A DNA stretch of 34,495 nucleotides from Lachnospiraceae bacterium (GTDB lineage Bacteria > Bacillota > Clostridia > Lachnospirales > Lachnospiraceae): assembly GCA_902363825.1 (NCBI GenBank), contig CABJBK010000019.1, positions 1 to 34,495 on the forward strand. The letters run 5' to 3'. Shown here in pieces: positions 22,588 to 32,080 of this stretch. Both the position numbers and the translations under genes were made by a program. Position 1 is the stretch's first letter. Every line of letters begins with the position of its first letter. The notes under the pieces are model-generated. The model was not told the origin of the DNA. It searched no databases and saw only the letters and a program-made list of their open reading frames with translations.

Positions 22588-24129
22588 CTATACTAATGGA
22601 GAGAACAGCCTTAATACACCTCTTCCCATTCTCGCAGGCACGGATTTCCGTCCATTATATTTCTCCGTCACTTCGGTACTTGCCGCAAATATATCTTCAA
22701 AATCCTTCCGGATCTCCGCCACCGCGTCATAGTGGTACATCAGGACGCCGTTTTCAAAATGCAGATACAGACTGCGGTAATCCATATTGATCGTTCCGAC
22801 CGTTGCCGACTCCCCATCGCATACACACTGTTTTGCGTGGATGAAACCAGGGGTATACTCATAGATGCGCACACCGTTTCTCGCAAGCTCGGAATAATAA
22901 GAGCGCGTCATCTGATATACCATCTTTTTATCCGGGATCCCCGGTGTGACAATGCGGACATCCACGCCCCGTCTCGCCGCCATCCGGAGTTCTCTGGACA
23001 TTTCGTCCGTAATGATCAGGTATGGCGTGGTAAAAAAGATCTCGTGTTTGGCGTTTTTGATCAGGTTCATGTAAACATTTTCGCCGGTCGTCTCATGATC
23101 GAGCGGACTGTCCGCATACGGCTGGACAAATCCCTGTTCTTTTGCGGTATACTCCACCTTCGGCAGATATTTATCATAGTCCATATCGGTCTTTCTTACG
23201 GCGTTCCACATCTCAAGGAACATCACGGTAAGATTTCTTACCGCGTCACCGGTTAACATAATACCGGTGTCCTTCCAGTATCCATACGGATGTGTCCGGT
23301 TAAAATATTCCTCCGCCAGATTGTAGCCTCCGGTAAAACCGACCTTTCCGTCGATGACCGTGATCTTTCTGTGGTCGCGGTTATTCATGAAAATATTTAA
23401 AAACGGATGCATTGGGTTGAATACCCGGCACTGGATGCCGACCGCTTCCATACGTTTGATAAAATCCTTGTTAATAAAGACGAAGCTTCCGACATCATCA
23501 TAGAATACGCGGACTTCCACACCCTCTTTTGCCTTCTGAACCAGGATTTCCTTTAATTCCAGAAAAGCGCTGGATTCCTCGATCGCATGGTATTCCATAA
23601 AAATAAACTTCTTTGCCTTGCGCAGTTCTCTTTTTTGCGCCTCCAGACCTTCCTCCGCTGTCTTATGAAATTCCACATCGGTATTCTGCCATGCCGGATA
23701 TCCTGCGCACTTCCAGAGATAACGCGCCTGATTCGCGACCGCGAAATCTGTTGCTTCCAGATTTTTTAATACGTTTTCATCCTGCACTAAGGTCCCTTCC
23801 AGATCCGCGTCGATCTTTTCGAAATGCTGCCGCATATGCTTCGTTGCACCGGGCCGTCCGAACAGGAAATACAGACACAGTCCCAAAACCGGGAATGCCA
23901 GTATCGCGATGATCCAGGGCAGTTTAAATCCCGCATTCATGTCTTTCCCGTAAATATAGAATGCCACGCAGAGTGCCAGAACGCTGCTTCCCAATGAAAT
24001 TGCGGCAGAATAGTCATTCAGTTTGAGGCAGAGCATAATGATCCAGACCACCTGTATCACAAATCCAAGTGCCGCAAACATCAGTCTTCCTATGCTGTTT
24101 TTTACCGCCGCTTTCGCTTCTGTACGCAT
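22588..24129 (-). CDS. cls: Cardiolipin synthase (phospholipase D family)
   Basis: A 513-residue membrane enzyme that joins two phosphatidylglycerol molecules to make cardiolipin. Three hydrophobic segments occupy the N-terminus (about 13-34, 42-60, 70-90). Two PLD motifs are present: HRKITVIDGKVGFTGGYN with His253, Lys255, Asp260, and HAKQCVCDGESATVGTINMD with His431, Lys433, Asp438. Length and layout match bacterial Cls. It is first in a two-gene unit with the MATE exporter. The 13-bp palindrome at 24151-24163 lies 20-30 bp upstream and could be an operator. Confidence 0.92.
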   Translation of the reverse strand: MRTEAKAAVKNSIGRLMFAALGFVIQVVWIIMLCLKLNDYSAAISLGSSVLALCVAFYIYGKDMNAGFKLPWIIAILAFPVLGLCLYFLFGRPGATKHMRQHFEKIDADLEGTLVQDENVLKNLEATDFAVANQARYLWKCAGYPAWQNTDVEFHKTAEEGLEAQKRELRKAKKFIFMEYHAIEESSAFLELKEILVQKAKEGVEVRVFYDDVGSFVFINKDFIKRMEAVGIQCRVFNPMHPFLNIFMNNRDHRKITVIDGKVGFTGGYNLAEEYFNRTHPYGYWKDTGIMLTGDAVRNLTVMFLEMWNAVRKTDMDYDKYLPKVEYTAKEQGFVQPYADSPLDHETTGENVYMNLIKNAKHEIFFTTPYLIITDEMSRELRMAARRGVDVRIVTPGIPDKKMVYQMTRSYYSELARNGVRIYEYTPGFIHAKQCVCDGESATVGTINMDYRSLYLHFENGVLMYHYDAVAEIRKDFEDIFAASTEVTEKYNGRKSVPARMGRGVLRLFSPLV

Positions 24130-24150
24130 ATTACCATTCCTTCCCTTTTC

Positions 24151-24163
24151 GTAGTATTACTAC
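24151..24163. promoter_or_regulatory. 13-bp palindrome upstream of cardiolipin synthase
   Basis: GTAGTATTACTAC is a perfect inverted repeat around ATT, between the cls ribosome binding site and the upstream gap. It may be a repressor site near the cls promoter; no strong promoter boxes were found beside it. Confidence 0.3.
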
Positions 24164-24199
24164 TCTACTCCTATTTTGCACAAGATACAAGAAAAACTC

Positions 24200-24334
24200 T
24201 CACTTTACTATATCGTATTTCCAAATCTTTTTCAAATCAATATACCTTTCCGCTTCCATATCATGGTGCTCCCGGTAAGCCACCTCAAAAATCTCCGCAT
24301 TGATCAAAATCCACTGCCGATACACGTCCCAGCA
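24200..24334 (-). pseudogene. C-terminal remnant of an unrecognised gene
   Basis: The minus strand reads a coding-like stretch of about 44 codons beginning near WDVYRQWILINAEIFEVAYR and ending KIWKYDIVK then stop at 24202-24200. It has a regular helical charge pattern and no start codon or ribosome binding site. In the preceding bases an adjacent frame is open (SVVLSIADDITILPKDYRYL), compatible with a frameshifted older gene. I do not recognise the family. The rest of the 24130-24478 gap holds a hairpin at 24402-24435 and no gene. Confidence 0.35.
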
Positions 24335-24401
24335 AATATCGATAGTCCTTTGGCAATATGGTTATGTCATCCGCTATGGATAACACAACGGAAACCAAAT
24401 A

Positions 24402-24435
24402 GACGCAGGCAGAAATATCATTTCTGCACTGCGTC
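24402..24435 (-). terminator. Hairpin after the BMP gene, possible end of the purine operon
   Basis: GACGCAG-GCAGAAAT pairs with ATTTCTGC-A-CTGCGTC (15 bp with one bulge, 3-nt loop), about 45 bp after the BMP stop codon. The downstream T tract is weak (TATTTGGTTT), so termination strength is uncertain. Confidence 0.5.
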
Positions 24436-24478
24436 CTGGCATCTGGCTCCTCATATCCTCAATATTAAGATGCATCTT

Positions 24479-25585
24479 TTAGTCTATATTTCCAATGACT
24501 CCTTTTACAAGCCAGTTATAACCCTGCACATCTTCTACCGTTGGTGAATACCCTTCTTCTACCACCATATTTCCGTTTTGGTCATAAACAGGACCTGTAA
24601 AAACATTAAATGTTCCGGCTCTCATTTCTTCTTTTATTGTCTCAATATTATTTTGTGTTTCCGTATCTACGTTGTCTCCAAACTCAGCCAGATCAATTAG
24701 TCCCTCTTCAAATCCACCCCTGAGAGACTGTGGTTCATAATTACCCGATATAATATTTTTTACCATATCTACATATACAGACCAGTCATTAACCGAACCT
24801 GTAAGCCAGACATCCGGAGCCAGATCCTTTTCATCGACATGAAAACCAACGGTGTAAATATGATTTTTTTCACATAACTCGATAATTGTTTTTGTAGAAT
24901 CCTGAAATTGTGCTATGACATCAACATTTTGCGAAATCATGGAATTCACAGAATTTGTCTGTAATCCGGCATCCGACCATGAACCGATAAAAACAACATT
25001 TGTCGTAATATCCGGATCTACCGACTGGGCACCGAGTTCAAATGCGTTAACAGCTGCAATTACCATCGGAATTGCATATGGAGCAACGAATCCCAGTTTT
25101 TTACTTTGTGTAACACTTGCAGCTGCAATTCCACATAAATACATAGATTCCCAGAAATTTCCTCCTACAGAAGACATATTTCCTTCTGCAATTATACCTC
25201 CCTGATGAATAAATGCAACCTCCGGATGACGTGCTGCACAGTTCTCCATAGATTCCAAGTAACCAAAAGAAGTTGCCAGAATAATCGTACATCCCTGAGC
25301 AATCATTGCCTCCATCACAGTCTCGGCCTCGCTTGTTTCTGGAACATTTTCTTTCCGCAACACGGTGAGACCGTCAATATTTTTTTCCAAAGCCTGACAC
25401 ATTTCATAACAGGACTGATTAAATCCGGCATCGTCAATACTTCCTTGCAGAATAACTCCGACTTTCACAGCGCCTTCACCAGGTTTTCCCTTATATTCTT
25501 TCACACTTCCACATGATACAAGAGAGAACATGAGCGCTATAGTCAGAATGATGCATATTATTTTTTTATAATTTTTGTTTTTCAT
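24479..25585 (-). CDS. BMP-family nucleoside/purine-binding lipoprotein
   Basis: A 368-residue lipoprotein of the BMP/PnrA/Med family, the substrate-binding part of nucleoside ABC importers. The signal peptide ends SLVSC with Cys25 as lipidation site. Family stretches are VKVGVILQGSIDDAGFNQSC, AMIAQGCTIILATSFGYL, FIHQGG and IGSWSDAGLQTNSVNSMISQNVDVIAQF. It binds a purine nucleoside or base outside the cell; the neighbouring deaminase favours a purine. The start at 25585 is chosen over a GTG nine bases earlier because GAGGTGG then sits at a normal distance. Last gene of the purine unit. Confidence 0.87.
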   Translation of the reverse strand: MKNKNYKKIICIILTIALMFSLVSCGSVKEYKGKPGEGAVKVGVILQGSIDDAGFNQSCYEMCQALEKNIDGLTVLRKENVPETSEAETVMEAMIAQGCTIILATSFGYLESMENCAARHPEVAFIHQGGIIAEGNMSSVGGNFWESMYLCGIAAASVTQSKKLGFVAPYAIPMVIAAVNAFELGAQSVDPDITTNVVFIGSWSDAGLQTNSVNSMISQNVDVIAQFQDSTKTIIELCEKNHIYTVGFHVDEKDLAPDVWLTGSVNDWSVYVDMVKNIISGNYEPQSLRGGFEEGLIDLAEFGDNVDTETQNNIETIKEEMRAGTFNVFTGPVYDQNGNMVVEEGYSPTVEDVQGYNWLVKGVIGNID

Positions 25586-25614
25586 TTTTCCCACCTCATC
25601 TCATTGTTAACAAT

Positions 25615-26529
25615 TTATGTTCCATCTGTCATATCTGATATTTTTGTCAATTCCTCTGGCATTTTAGCCTTTCCTTTCACAGACACAATAGCCAAAGAAA
25701 TAATCGTAACAACATAAGGTAACATCAGCATAAAATAGGTCGGAATTTTAATTCCTGTCATCTGAAGCAAAATCTGAAGTGCCTGTGCTCCTCCAAATAA
25801 GTAAGCTGCAAAAATACTTTTTTCTATCGACCAACCGCAAAGAATAACAAGCGCAGAAGCGATCAGACCTCGGCCTCCTGAAATATTATCCACCCAGGAC
25901 ATCGTATATGCCGTACTTAAGTGTGCACCGCCAATTCCAGCCAAAGCCCCCGCAAAAACAACAGCTACATACTGCATTACTTTTGGATTTATTCCATACG
26001 CTTCCACAGATTCTTTATTCTGCCCTGTCGCTCTTAACTCAAAGCCAAACCGTGTTTTATTGAGCACAAGAAAAAGTATCACAATCACAAAATAAGATAA
26101 ATAGGTGATCGGATCCTGATCAAAAAAAACTCCGATCACAGGAATCTTTGATATAACTGGAACCGCAATTTTGTCAAATCCAACGATTTCTTTTGTCAAA
26201 AGATTTCTTCCTGCAAAGCCTGTTATTCCTTGTGCAAAAAAGATAAGTGTCAATCCGCTTGCCAGCATATTGGCTTTTCTCGAAATAACAAGATATGCCT
26301 GAATCAATCCGATGAATGCCCCTGCCAATGCTGCAGCCAATATGGTAAGAATCAGATTATTGGTATATGCAGCAACGGCAAATCCTGCGCATGCTCCCAT
26401 TAACATGCTTCCTTCAACACTCAGACTGATAATTCCGGTCTGCTGACCAACCAGATCTCCCATGAGTGCAAATAAAATCGGTGTTCCAGAAGAAATCATA
26501 CTCATTAAAAAGCTGTCAAATGTCTGCAT
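25615..26529 (-). CDS. Nucleoside ABC importer permease 2 (NupQ/YufQ type)
   Basis: A 304-residue permease with 8-10 hydrophobic segments of the branched-chain amino acid/ribose permease superfamily. Typical stretches are GTPILFALMGDLVGQQTGIISL, NMLASGLTLIFFAQGI and RFGFELRATGQNKESVEAYGI. The start at 26529 follows GGAAGGGGG; it overlaps the end of the first permease gene by 14 bp, which fits coupled translation. With the other permease, the ATPase and the BMP lipoprotein it forms a complete importer. Confidence 0.87.
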   Translation of the reverse strand: MQTFDSFLMSMISSGTPILFALMGDLVGQQTGIISLSVEGSMLMGACAGFAVAAYTNNLILTILAAALAGAFIGLIQAYLVISRKANMLASGLTLIFFAQGITGFAGRNLLTKEIVGFDKIAVPVISKIPVIGVFFDQDPITYLSYFVIVILFLVLNKTRFGFELRATGQNKESVEAYGINPKVMQYVAVVFAGALAGIGGAHLSTAYTMSWVDNISGGRGLIASALVILCGWSIEKSIFAAYLFGGAQALQILLQMTGIKIPTYFMLMLPYVVTIISLAIVSVKGKAKMPEELTKISDMTDGT

Positions 26530-27538
26530 TCTTTTTCCCCCTTCCCACACAAAGAACCGCCAATAAGACCAGTGTCATTAAAATATTAATTGTCGATGAC
26601 GGCAAACCCGAACTGATCTCCATCGCGTTTCCAGACACTGTCAGTAAGGAAATTAAAAATGTTGTAAATATTGCTATTATTGGATTATTCCATGCAATTC
26701 CGGCAGCCAAAAATCCCAGATATCCCAAATTGCTTCCGGTTGTCGTCCGCAATCTGCCTTCAACACCACAGATCAGGATAGCACCTCCCAGTCCTGCAAG
26801 TGCTCCGGCACATAAAAAAGCCCTGTTTTGTATTTTCTTTACATTTAATCCATTCAGTGCCGCAGCTCTATAATTCTTTCCCACTAGCTGCGTATACAAT
26901 CCATTTTTTGTCTTATAAAGAAACACTGCAGTCAAAATTGTTGTAACAAAAGCCAGGGCAATGCCAATATTTAATCTTGTTCCACTGATTGTTGTAAAAC
27001 GCAAACTCGCTTCTATTGGTGCCGAATATGGATAATTGTCGCCAGAAGTATCCTTGATCGGTCCATAAATCATCAGACAGGCAATATCGACCATTACATA
27101 ATTTAATACCATAGTCGTTAATGTATCATTCATCTTTAATTTTAATTTGCAAAAAGAGGCCACACCCGCCCAAAGCATTCCTGCGAGCATACCGCACAAC
27201 AGAACAAGAGGGATTCCAACAATACGGATCGTCTCGTTAAAAATATAAATTCCTGCAATCGCAGACCCTAATGCCCCCGCTATTAACTGCCCTTCGCCTC
27301 CAACATTCGATATTCCTGCCTTTGCCGGGATAATTGCAGCTAAAGCAGTAAGCAGAAGTGGCGCCCATTTTATCACCACCTCGCAAAATCCATATTTATT
27401 GATAATAACCGTTTTTATCATATCAATATAAACATTGACAGCAGATTTGCCCTGTGAAGTCATAAATATGCCAAATATAACAAATGGGAGTATGATTGCT
27501 AAAATCATGGCATAATTGACGGTATTTTCTTTTTTCAT
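26516..27538 (-). CDS. Nucleoside ABC importer permease 1 (NupP/YufP type)
   Basis: A 340-residue permease with about 9 hydrophobic segments of the same superfamily. Typical stretches are LLTALAAIIPAKAGISNVGGEGQLIAGALG, FCKLKLKMNDTLTTMVLNYV and LVGKNYRAAALNGLNVKK. It begins 13 bp after the ATPase stop with GGGAGG upstream. Confidence 0.87.
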   Translation of the reverse strand: MKKENTVNYAMILAIILPFVIFGIFMTSQGKSAVNVYIDMIKTVIINKYGFCEVVIKWAPLLLTALAAIIPAKAGISNVGGEGQLIAGALGSAIAGIYIFNETIRIVGIPLVLLCGMLAGMLWAGVASFCKLKLKMNDTLTTMVLNYVMVDIACLMIYGPIKDTSGDNYPYSAPIEASLRFTTISGTRLNIGIALAFVTTILTAVFLYKTKNGLYTQLVGKNYRAAALNGLNVKKIQNRAFLCAGALAGLGGAILICGVEGRLRTTTGSNLGYLGFLAAGIAWNNPIIAIFTTFLISLLTVSGNAMEISSGLPSSTINILMTLVLLAVLCVGRGKKNADI

Positions 27539-27551
27539 ATTTTATGCCTCC

Positions 27552-29078
27552 CTACCTGCTTGCGCCTTGCAGCATATATTTTCCAATTCTTTCATACGTC
27601 ATTTCCTTTGCAAAAAAAGGTCCATACATTTTTCCATCATACAAAACAACAATCCGGTCGCTCATATGAAGTAATTCATCCAGGTCTTCGCTTATGAACA
27701 GTATTGCACATCCACTATTTCTCAATCGGATAAACTCCTTATGTACCATATTTACAGTGGAAATATCCAAACCTCTGCTCGGATAACTTGCAATAAGGAA
27801 CTTGGGATTTGCCATTGCTGCCCTTGCCAAAATCATTCTCTGTATATTTCCCCCCGACAAAGATGCCACTTCCTTACTGCCTTCCTGTACTCGGAATTGC
27901 TCAATGTAGGGATTATGCTCATAGTCTTCCTCTGCCTTTTCCCAGTCAATATTCCCATATTTTGTTGTCGGAATCTTTTCATTAAACATTTCTACATGTT
28001 CTAACAGCGTCATTCCCCGAAATACAATATCTTTTTTCGGTTCCTCTGGGATCCAGAAAAAACCATCTTCTTTACGTTTCTTAATGGAACAGTTTTCTTT
28101 CGATACATTATCGAAGTATAATTCACCTGTTTTCTGCTTTCTGAGCCCGATCAGAGATTCTGCCAGTTCTTTCTGACCACTTCCGGATATTCCCGCAACA
28201 CCGAGTATTTCATGCGGTCGGATATCAAAATATGCATTTTTGATTACTTCCCTGCCATACTCGTTTTTAATTGTCCATTGTTTTACCATGATCCTGGAAA
28301 AAAAAGAATCAAATTCTTTGCGGTCATTTGATACGGTATCTTCTGTAAAGGAATCATTTTCAATCATCGCCGATACAATTTCTTTTTCTGTGACATTTTT
28401 TGTATCACTAAAATATGCTGATACCTTTCCCTTTTTTAATACCGTTATCTCATCTGCCACTTTTAAAATTTCCTGTATCTTATGAGTAATGATAATGATT
28501 CCGTAACCGCTTTCTTTCAACTGCACAAGCAGATCTAGCAATCGTTCTGCTTCACTAGGTGATAAGGCACTTGTAGGTTCATCAAAAATCAAAAGCCTGT
28601 TATTCTCTCTTAATAGAACTTTTAATATTTCGATTTGTTGACATTCCCCTAAATCCAGCTGATACACATACTTATCCAGGTCTACGTTGATTCCGTATTT
28701 CTCACAAAGTACTTTGATTTTGCCTTTTAATTCTTTTTTGTGAAAAATCTTTCCATATTCCTTTAACGACAAATAAATATTTTCCAATACGGTAAATGAA
28801 CGAATTAGGCGAAAATCCTGAAACACCATTCCGATCCCTTTTTCAGCTGATACCGATGGGGAATGAGTTTTTACTCTTTCCCCATCAATGTATATCTCGC
28901 CTTCTGTTGCTTGATATACTCCATACAACAGCTTCATCAACGTCGATTTTCCCGCACCATTTTCTCCGGCGATCGCATGGATTCGTCCACTGTAGATGCG
29001 AATATTTATTTTGTTGTTTGCCACAAAATTTTTAAATTGAATTGAAAGATCTTTCGTCTCGATCAAAAGATGTTCCAT
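27552..29078 (-). CDS. Nucleoside ABC importer ATP-binding protein (two ABC domains, NupO type)
   Basis: A 508-residue fused double ATPase. Domain 1 has Walker A GENGAGKST (38-46), a signature-like LDLGECQQIEIL and Walker B LLIFDEPTSAL. Domain 2 has the degenerate Walker A GISGSGQKE normal for this family, the signature LSGGNIQRMIL and a degenerate Walker B FLIASYPSRGLD. That pattern of one intact and one reduced site is typical of nucleoside and ribose importers. The start at 29078 has GGAGG 8 nt upstream; an in-frame GTG at 29087 overlaps that site. Confidence 0.9.
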   Translation of the reverse strand: MEHLLIETKDLSIQFKNFVANNKINIRIYSGRIHAIAGENGAGKSTLMKLLYGVYQATEGEIYIDGERVKTHSPSVSAEKGIGMVFQDFRLIRSFTVLENIYLSLKEYGKIFHKKELKGKIKVLCEKYGINVDLDKYVYQLDLGECQQIEILKVLLRENNRLLIFDEPTSALSPSEAERLLDLLVQLKESGYGIIIITHKIQEILKVADEITVLKKGKVSAYFSDTKNVTEKEIVSAMIENDSFTEDTVSNDRKEFDSFFSRIMVKQWTIKNEYGREVIKNAYFDIRPHEILGVAGISGSGQKELAESLIGLRKQKTGELYFDNVSKENCSIKKRKEDGFFWIPEEPKKDIVFRGMTLLEHVEMFNEKIPTTKYGNIDWEKAEEDYEHNPYIEQFRVQEGSKEVASLSGGNIQRMILARAAMANPKFLIASYPSRGLDISTVNMVHKEFIRLRNSGCAILFISEDLDELLHMSDRIVVLYDGKMYGPFFAKEMTYERIGKYMLQGASR

Positions 29079-29096
29079 AATTTTCACCTCCTGACT

Positions 29097-30500
29097 TTAT
29101 CGTGTATACCGTACCGTTTTATAGAACTCGGTTGCCTTTGCAGACATTTTTTCTTCATCAATTCTTGTTAATTTACCGTTTCGTACAACGATTTCTCCGT
29201 TTACCATTGTTAACGCAGCCGGTCTCTTATATCCAACCGTTGCAAGCATTGCGACCGGATCATCATATGCACCTACATTATCCAGATCATCTACCTTAAG
29301 CATAAACAGATCCGCAGCTTTTCCTTCTTCCAGACTTCCTGTATAAGAATCAATTCCTAAAATATGAGCGCCTCCTATAGTAGCCATATTTAATAACTGC
29401 GCACCGGTCGGTGCATCATAACTTGAAGTCAGTCTATGTACCAGGAAAGAAGTTCTAAGTTCTTCTAACATATCCGATCCATCGTTGCTTCCGCTTCCGT
29501 CCACTGCCAATGAAAGAGGAACCCCCAGTTTGATCATTTCTGGAACCCTGCATACTCCAGAAGAAAGTTTCATATTGGAAATCGGGCAATGAGCAATTCC
29601 GGTTTTTGTCTCCGCAAGGATTTTTAACTCTTCATCATTAAAATGAATTCCATGCGCATACCATGTATCCGATCCAATACATCCTGTTTTCTGCATCCAT
29701 GCCAATGGTCGCATTCCATACTTCTCCAGGCAGAATTTTTCTTCATCAAGTGTTTCACACAGATGAGTATGTAATCTCGCCCCTAATGCTCTTGCCAGCT
29801 TTACCGTTTCAATCATAGTATCTTCATTTACTGTAAATGGCGAACACGGAGCAACCACTGCGCCATGCATAGCAAATGGCTTTTTATCATTATATTTTTC
29901 AACAACCTGTGGAATTGTTTTAAGTGCGTGATCCAGATCCTCGACAATGGTTGCCGGAGCTGTTCCGCCTTCCGCTGTACTTCTGGTGATCACTCCTCTT
30001 CCAATAATATACCGAATTCCCAGTTCATCAGCACCTCTAAACTGTTCATCGGCTAACTCGATACACTGTTCCCGTGGATATGAATACTGGTGGTCAAACA
30101 AAGTTGTACATCCGTATTTTAGCAGTTCTCCTCCCGATACCATCATGCTGTAATACATAAATGCAGGATCCACTTTTGAAAGTACTTCAAAAATAATTCT
30201 TAACCACTCAAACAATTCCATATTCTGTGATGCAGGAATGTTACGGGCAAAACACTGCATTAAGTGATGGTGCGTACATACCAGTCCCGGATATACAACC
30301 ATTCCTTTTGCATCGATCACCTCATCTGCATCCTCGCAAATCAGATTTTTTCCGATTTTTTCAATTTTATTGTCAGCGATTATCATTGAGTTATTGCTGA
30401 TGTCAAAACTTCCCTCTCTTAATTTCAAACTGTCTACTGCATTTAATTTTGTATTTGTTGCTACGATTGCAACCGCATTTTTAATTAATATTTTCTTCAT
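29097..30500 (-). CDS. Amidohydrolase, 8-oxoguanine/guanine-deaminase-like
   Basis: A 467-residue metal-dependent amidohydrolase of the nucleobase deaminase group. Metal ligands are H77-x-H79 (THHHL), His244/His246 (RLHTHLCET, with Glu249 the likely proton shuttle), His283 (YAHGIHF) and Asp334 (AVDGSGSND). The segment HHHLMQCFARNIPASQNMEL is very like 8-oxoguanine deaminases of the Pseudomonas Pa0142 type, which convert 8-oxoguanine to urate; guanine, isoguanine or pterin deamination remain alternatives. It starts at 30500 after AAGGAGG. It lies between an NCS2 permease and the nucleoside ABC genes. Confidence 0.78.
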   Translation of the reverse strand: MKKILIKNAVAIVATNTKLNAVDSLKLREGSFDISNNSMIIADNKIEKIGKNLICEDADEVIDAKGMVVYPGLVCTHHHLMQCFARNIPASQNMELFEWLRIIFEVLSKVDPAFMYYSMMVSGGELLKYGCTTLFDHQYSYPREQCIELADEQFRGADELGIRYIIGRGVITRSTAEGGTAPATIVEDLDHALKTIPQVVEKYNDKKPFAMHGAVVAPCSPFTVNEDTMIETVKLARALGARLHTHLCETLDEEKFCLEKYGMRPLAWMQKTGCIGSDTWYAHGIHFNDEELKILAETKTGIAHCPISNMKLSSGVCRVPEMIKLGVPLSLAVDGSGSNDGSDMLEELRTSFLVHRLTSSYDAPTGAQLLNMATIGGAHILGIDSYTGSLEEGKAADLFMLKVDDLDNVGAYDDPVAMLATVGYKRPAALTMVNGEIVVRNGKLTRIDEEKMSAKATEFYKTVRYTR

Positions 30501-30643
30501 TTTTGTCCTCCTTGGTTTTTCAAGGAAAGATGGCCTTCCCAATTTGGGGTACAAAAAAATTGCCATCTATCCCATCAACTTAACCACTCGGTTTTGTTAT
30601 GCAGGATATGACCGCAACTGCAACATATTTTTATATTCTGTTT
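30501..30643 (-). other. Structured spacer between the NCS2 permease and deaminase genes
   Basis: On the minus strand there are three stem-loops by eye: a GTTGCAG/CTGCATAAC pair, a GATGGC/GCCATC stem enclosing CCC/GGG, and TCCTTG/CAAGGA, whose 3' arm overlaps the AAGGAGG of the deaminase gene. The last could limit its translation. I recognise no known riboswitch here. Confidence 0.4.
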
Positions 30644-31972
30644 TTATTTTTCTGTTTCTTTTTGTTTCTTAAGACTAAACAGTCCCTGTAATACCAATGC
30701 AACAATACATCCAATAACGACATTAGAACCGCTTAAAATGGTCTGTGCCATTGATGGAAGGTTCTCGATTACTTCTGGCGCATAACTGTAACCGATGCCG
30801 AAAGCACTCGCCACACCAACAATTGTCAGCTGTTCTTTGCTAAGATTGTTCATTTTAACGATGGAGATACCTGATGTAAAAATCTGTGAAAAGATCACCA
30901 AAGTTGCTCCACCAAGCACACAGTTCGGAATAGTCTGAAAAATTGCTCCAATTTTAGGTGAAAAACCACCTAAGAACAATGCAACTGTACTCATTGCAAT
31001 TACAAATCTGCTGACAACTTTATTCATTGCAACCATCGCGCAGTTCTGCGAATATACTCCAACCGGCATGCCATTAAAAATACCAGATACTACGGAACCG
31101 AGTCCAACTCCAACAACAAGAGAAGACACTTCTTTATCCGTAACATCTCTGCCAAATGCTCCATTGGTACATACCGTTGTAGCACCCAAATAATCCGCAA
31201 CCGCAATGATATAGAGCAGAATGACCATGATAATCACGCTTGGGTTAAATTCCAATGCTCCAAATGCAAACGGCTTTGGAATTGCAATCCAACTTGCTTC
31301 TGCTACACTTGAAAAATCTACAAGCCCCGCAAAAACAGCAACAATATAAGCCACTATCATTCCGATCAATATGGATAGTTCTTTTACAAATCCTTTTCCG
31401 AAATGTCCCAGCAATACAATCAGCAGTGCCGTTCCCAAGCCAAAGAAAAAGTTTATGCTTGATCCATAGGTATCTGAACTTGTTCCACCACCTATATTCC
31501 GCATTGCCACCTTTATCAGATCACATGCCAACGCCAAAATCACAACAGCTGTTACTGTCGGAGTAAAATATCTTAGTATTTTCTGAATAAAAAATCCTAA
31601 AAATACCATAAAAATACCGCCAACAACAATTGCTCCCATCAAAGCATTCATTCCAAAACTGGAACTTGCTGACAGATATACTCCAAGGAATACATAATTC
31701 ATTCCCATTACAATAGGCAATCCAGATCCTGTTCTCACGCCTTTAAAGATCTTAACTGTATATAACTGCAATAATGTTCCGATTGCTGCACTTAACATCA
31801 TGCACTGAACAAAATTTGCCGCCCTGTTCCCTGTATAGCCTAATATTCCAGCGATCAAAACACCAGGCAGCATATTACTCACAATCATTGCTAATGTATG
31901 TTGAAATCCCAATGGCAAAGCTTCTTTCAACGATGGAACTCCATCTACATCATATTTCGATGTATTTCTCAT
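30644..31972 (-). CDS. NCS2-family purine (xanthine/uracil-type) permease
   Basis: A 442-residue transporter with about 13-14 hydrophobic segments, of the nucleobase:cation symporter-2 family. Features include PLGFQHTLAMIVSNMLPGVL (from about 19), the SGLPIVMGMNYVF stretch and the NCS2 signature region around GVYSQNCAMVAMNKVVSRFV, with the conserved Q-N pair that contacts substrate. The start at 31972 has AAAGGAG upstream; longer in-frame extensions would run through the leader hairpins. It is the first gene of the purine unit. Substrate among xanthine, urate, guanine and 8-oxoguanine cannot be decided from sequence. Confidence 0.87.
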   Translation of the reverse strand: MRNTSKYDVDGVPSLKEALPLGFQHTLAMIVSNMLPGVLIAGILGYTGNRAANFVQCMMLSAAIGTLLQLYTVKIFKGVRTGSGLPIVMGMNYVFLGVYLSASSSFGMNALMGAIVVGGIFMVFLGFFIQKILRYFTPTVTAVVILALACDLIKVAMRNIGGGTSSDTYGSSINFFFGLGTALLIVLLGHFGKGFVKELSILIGMIVAYIVAVFAGLVDFSSVAEASWIAIPKPFAFGALEFNPSVIIMVILLYIIAVADYLGATTVCTNGAFGRDVTDKEVSSLVVGVGLGSVVSGIFNGMPVGVYSQNCAMVAMNKVVSRFVIAMSTVALFLGGFSPKIGAIFQTIPNCVLGGATLVIFSQIFTSGISIVKMNNLSKEQLTIVGVASAFGIGYSYAPEVIENLPSMAQTILSGSNVVIGCIVALVLQGLFSLKKQKETEK

Positions 31973-32043
31973 ATTCACTTTTCTCCTTTCAATAACTGCT
32001 CGTGCGTTCACCTCCATGAAATTATTATCCGGATAAATATTTC

Positions 32044-32076
32044 GCGGGTGCGCACCCCGCAACTCCTCAGTTGAGG
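32044..32076 (-). other. Two further hairpins in the purine leader
   Basis: On the minus strand CCTCA/TGAGG (32076-32065) and GCGGGGTGC/GCACCCGC (32060-32044) follow directly after the terminator-like hairpin. A palindrome TTATCCGGATAA lies about 10 nt further on. The leader is therefore structured for most of its roughly 150 nt. Confidence 0.5.
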
Positions 32077-32080
32077 ATAA

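Noticed and set aside
24176..24547. A 123-codon plus-strand open frame in the gap before the BMP gene
   Set aside because: No ribosome binding site, overlaps the end of the BMP gene, and the opposite strand shows a more convincing coding remnant.
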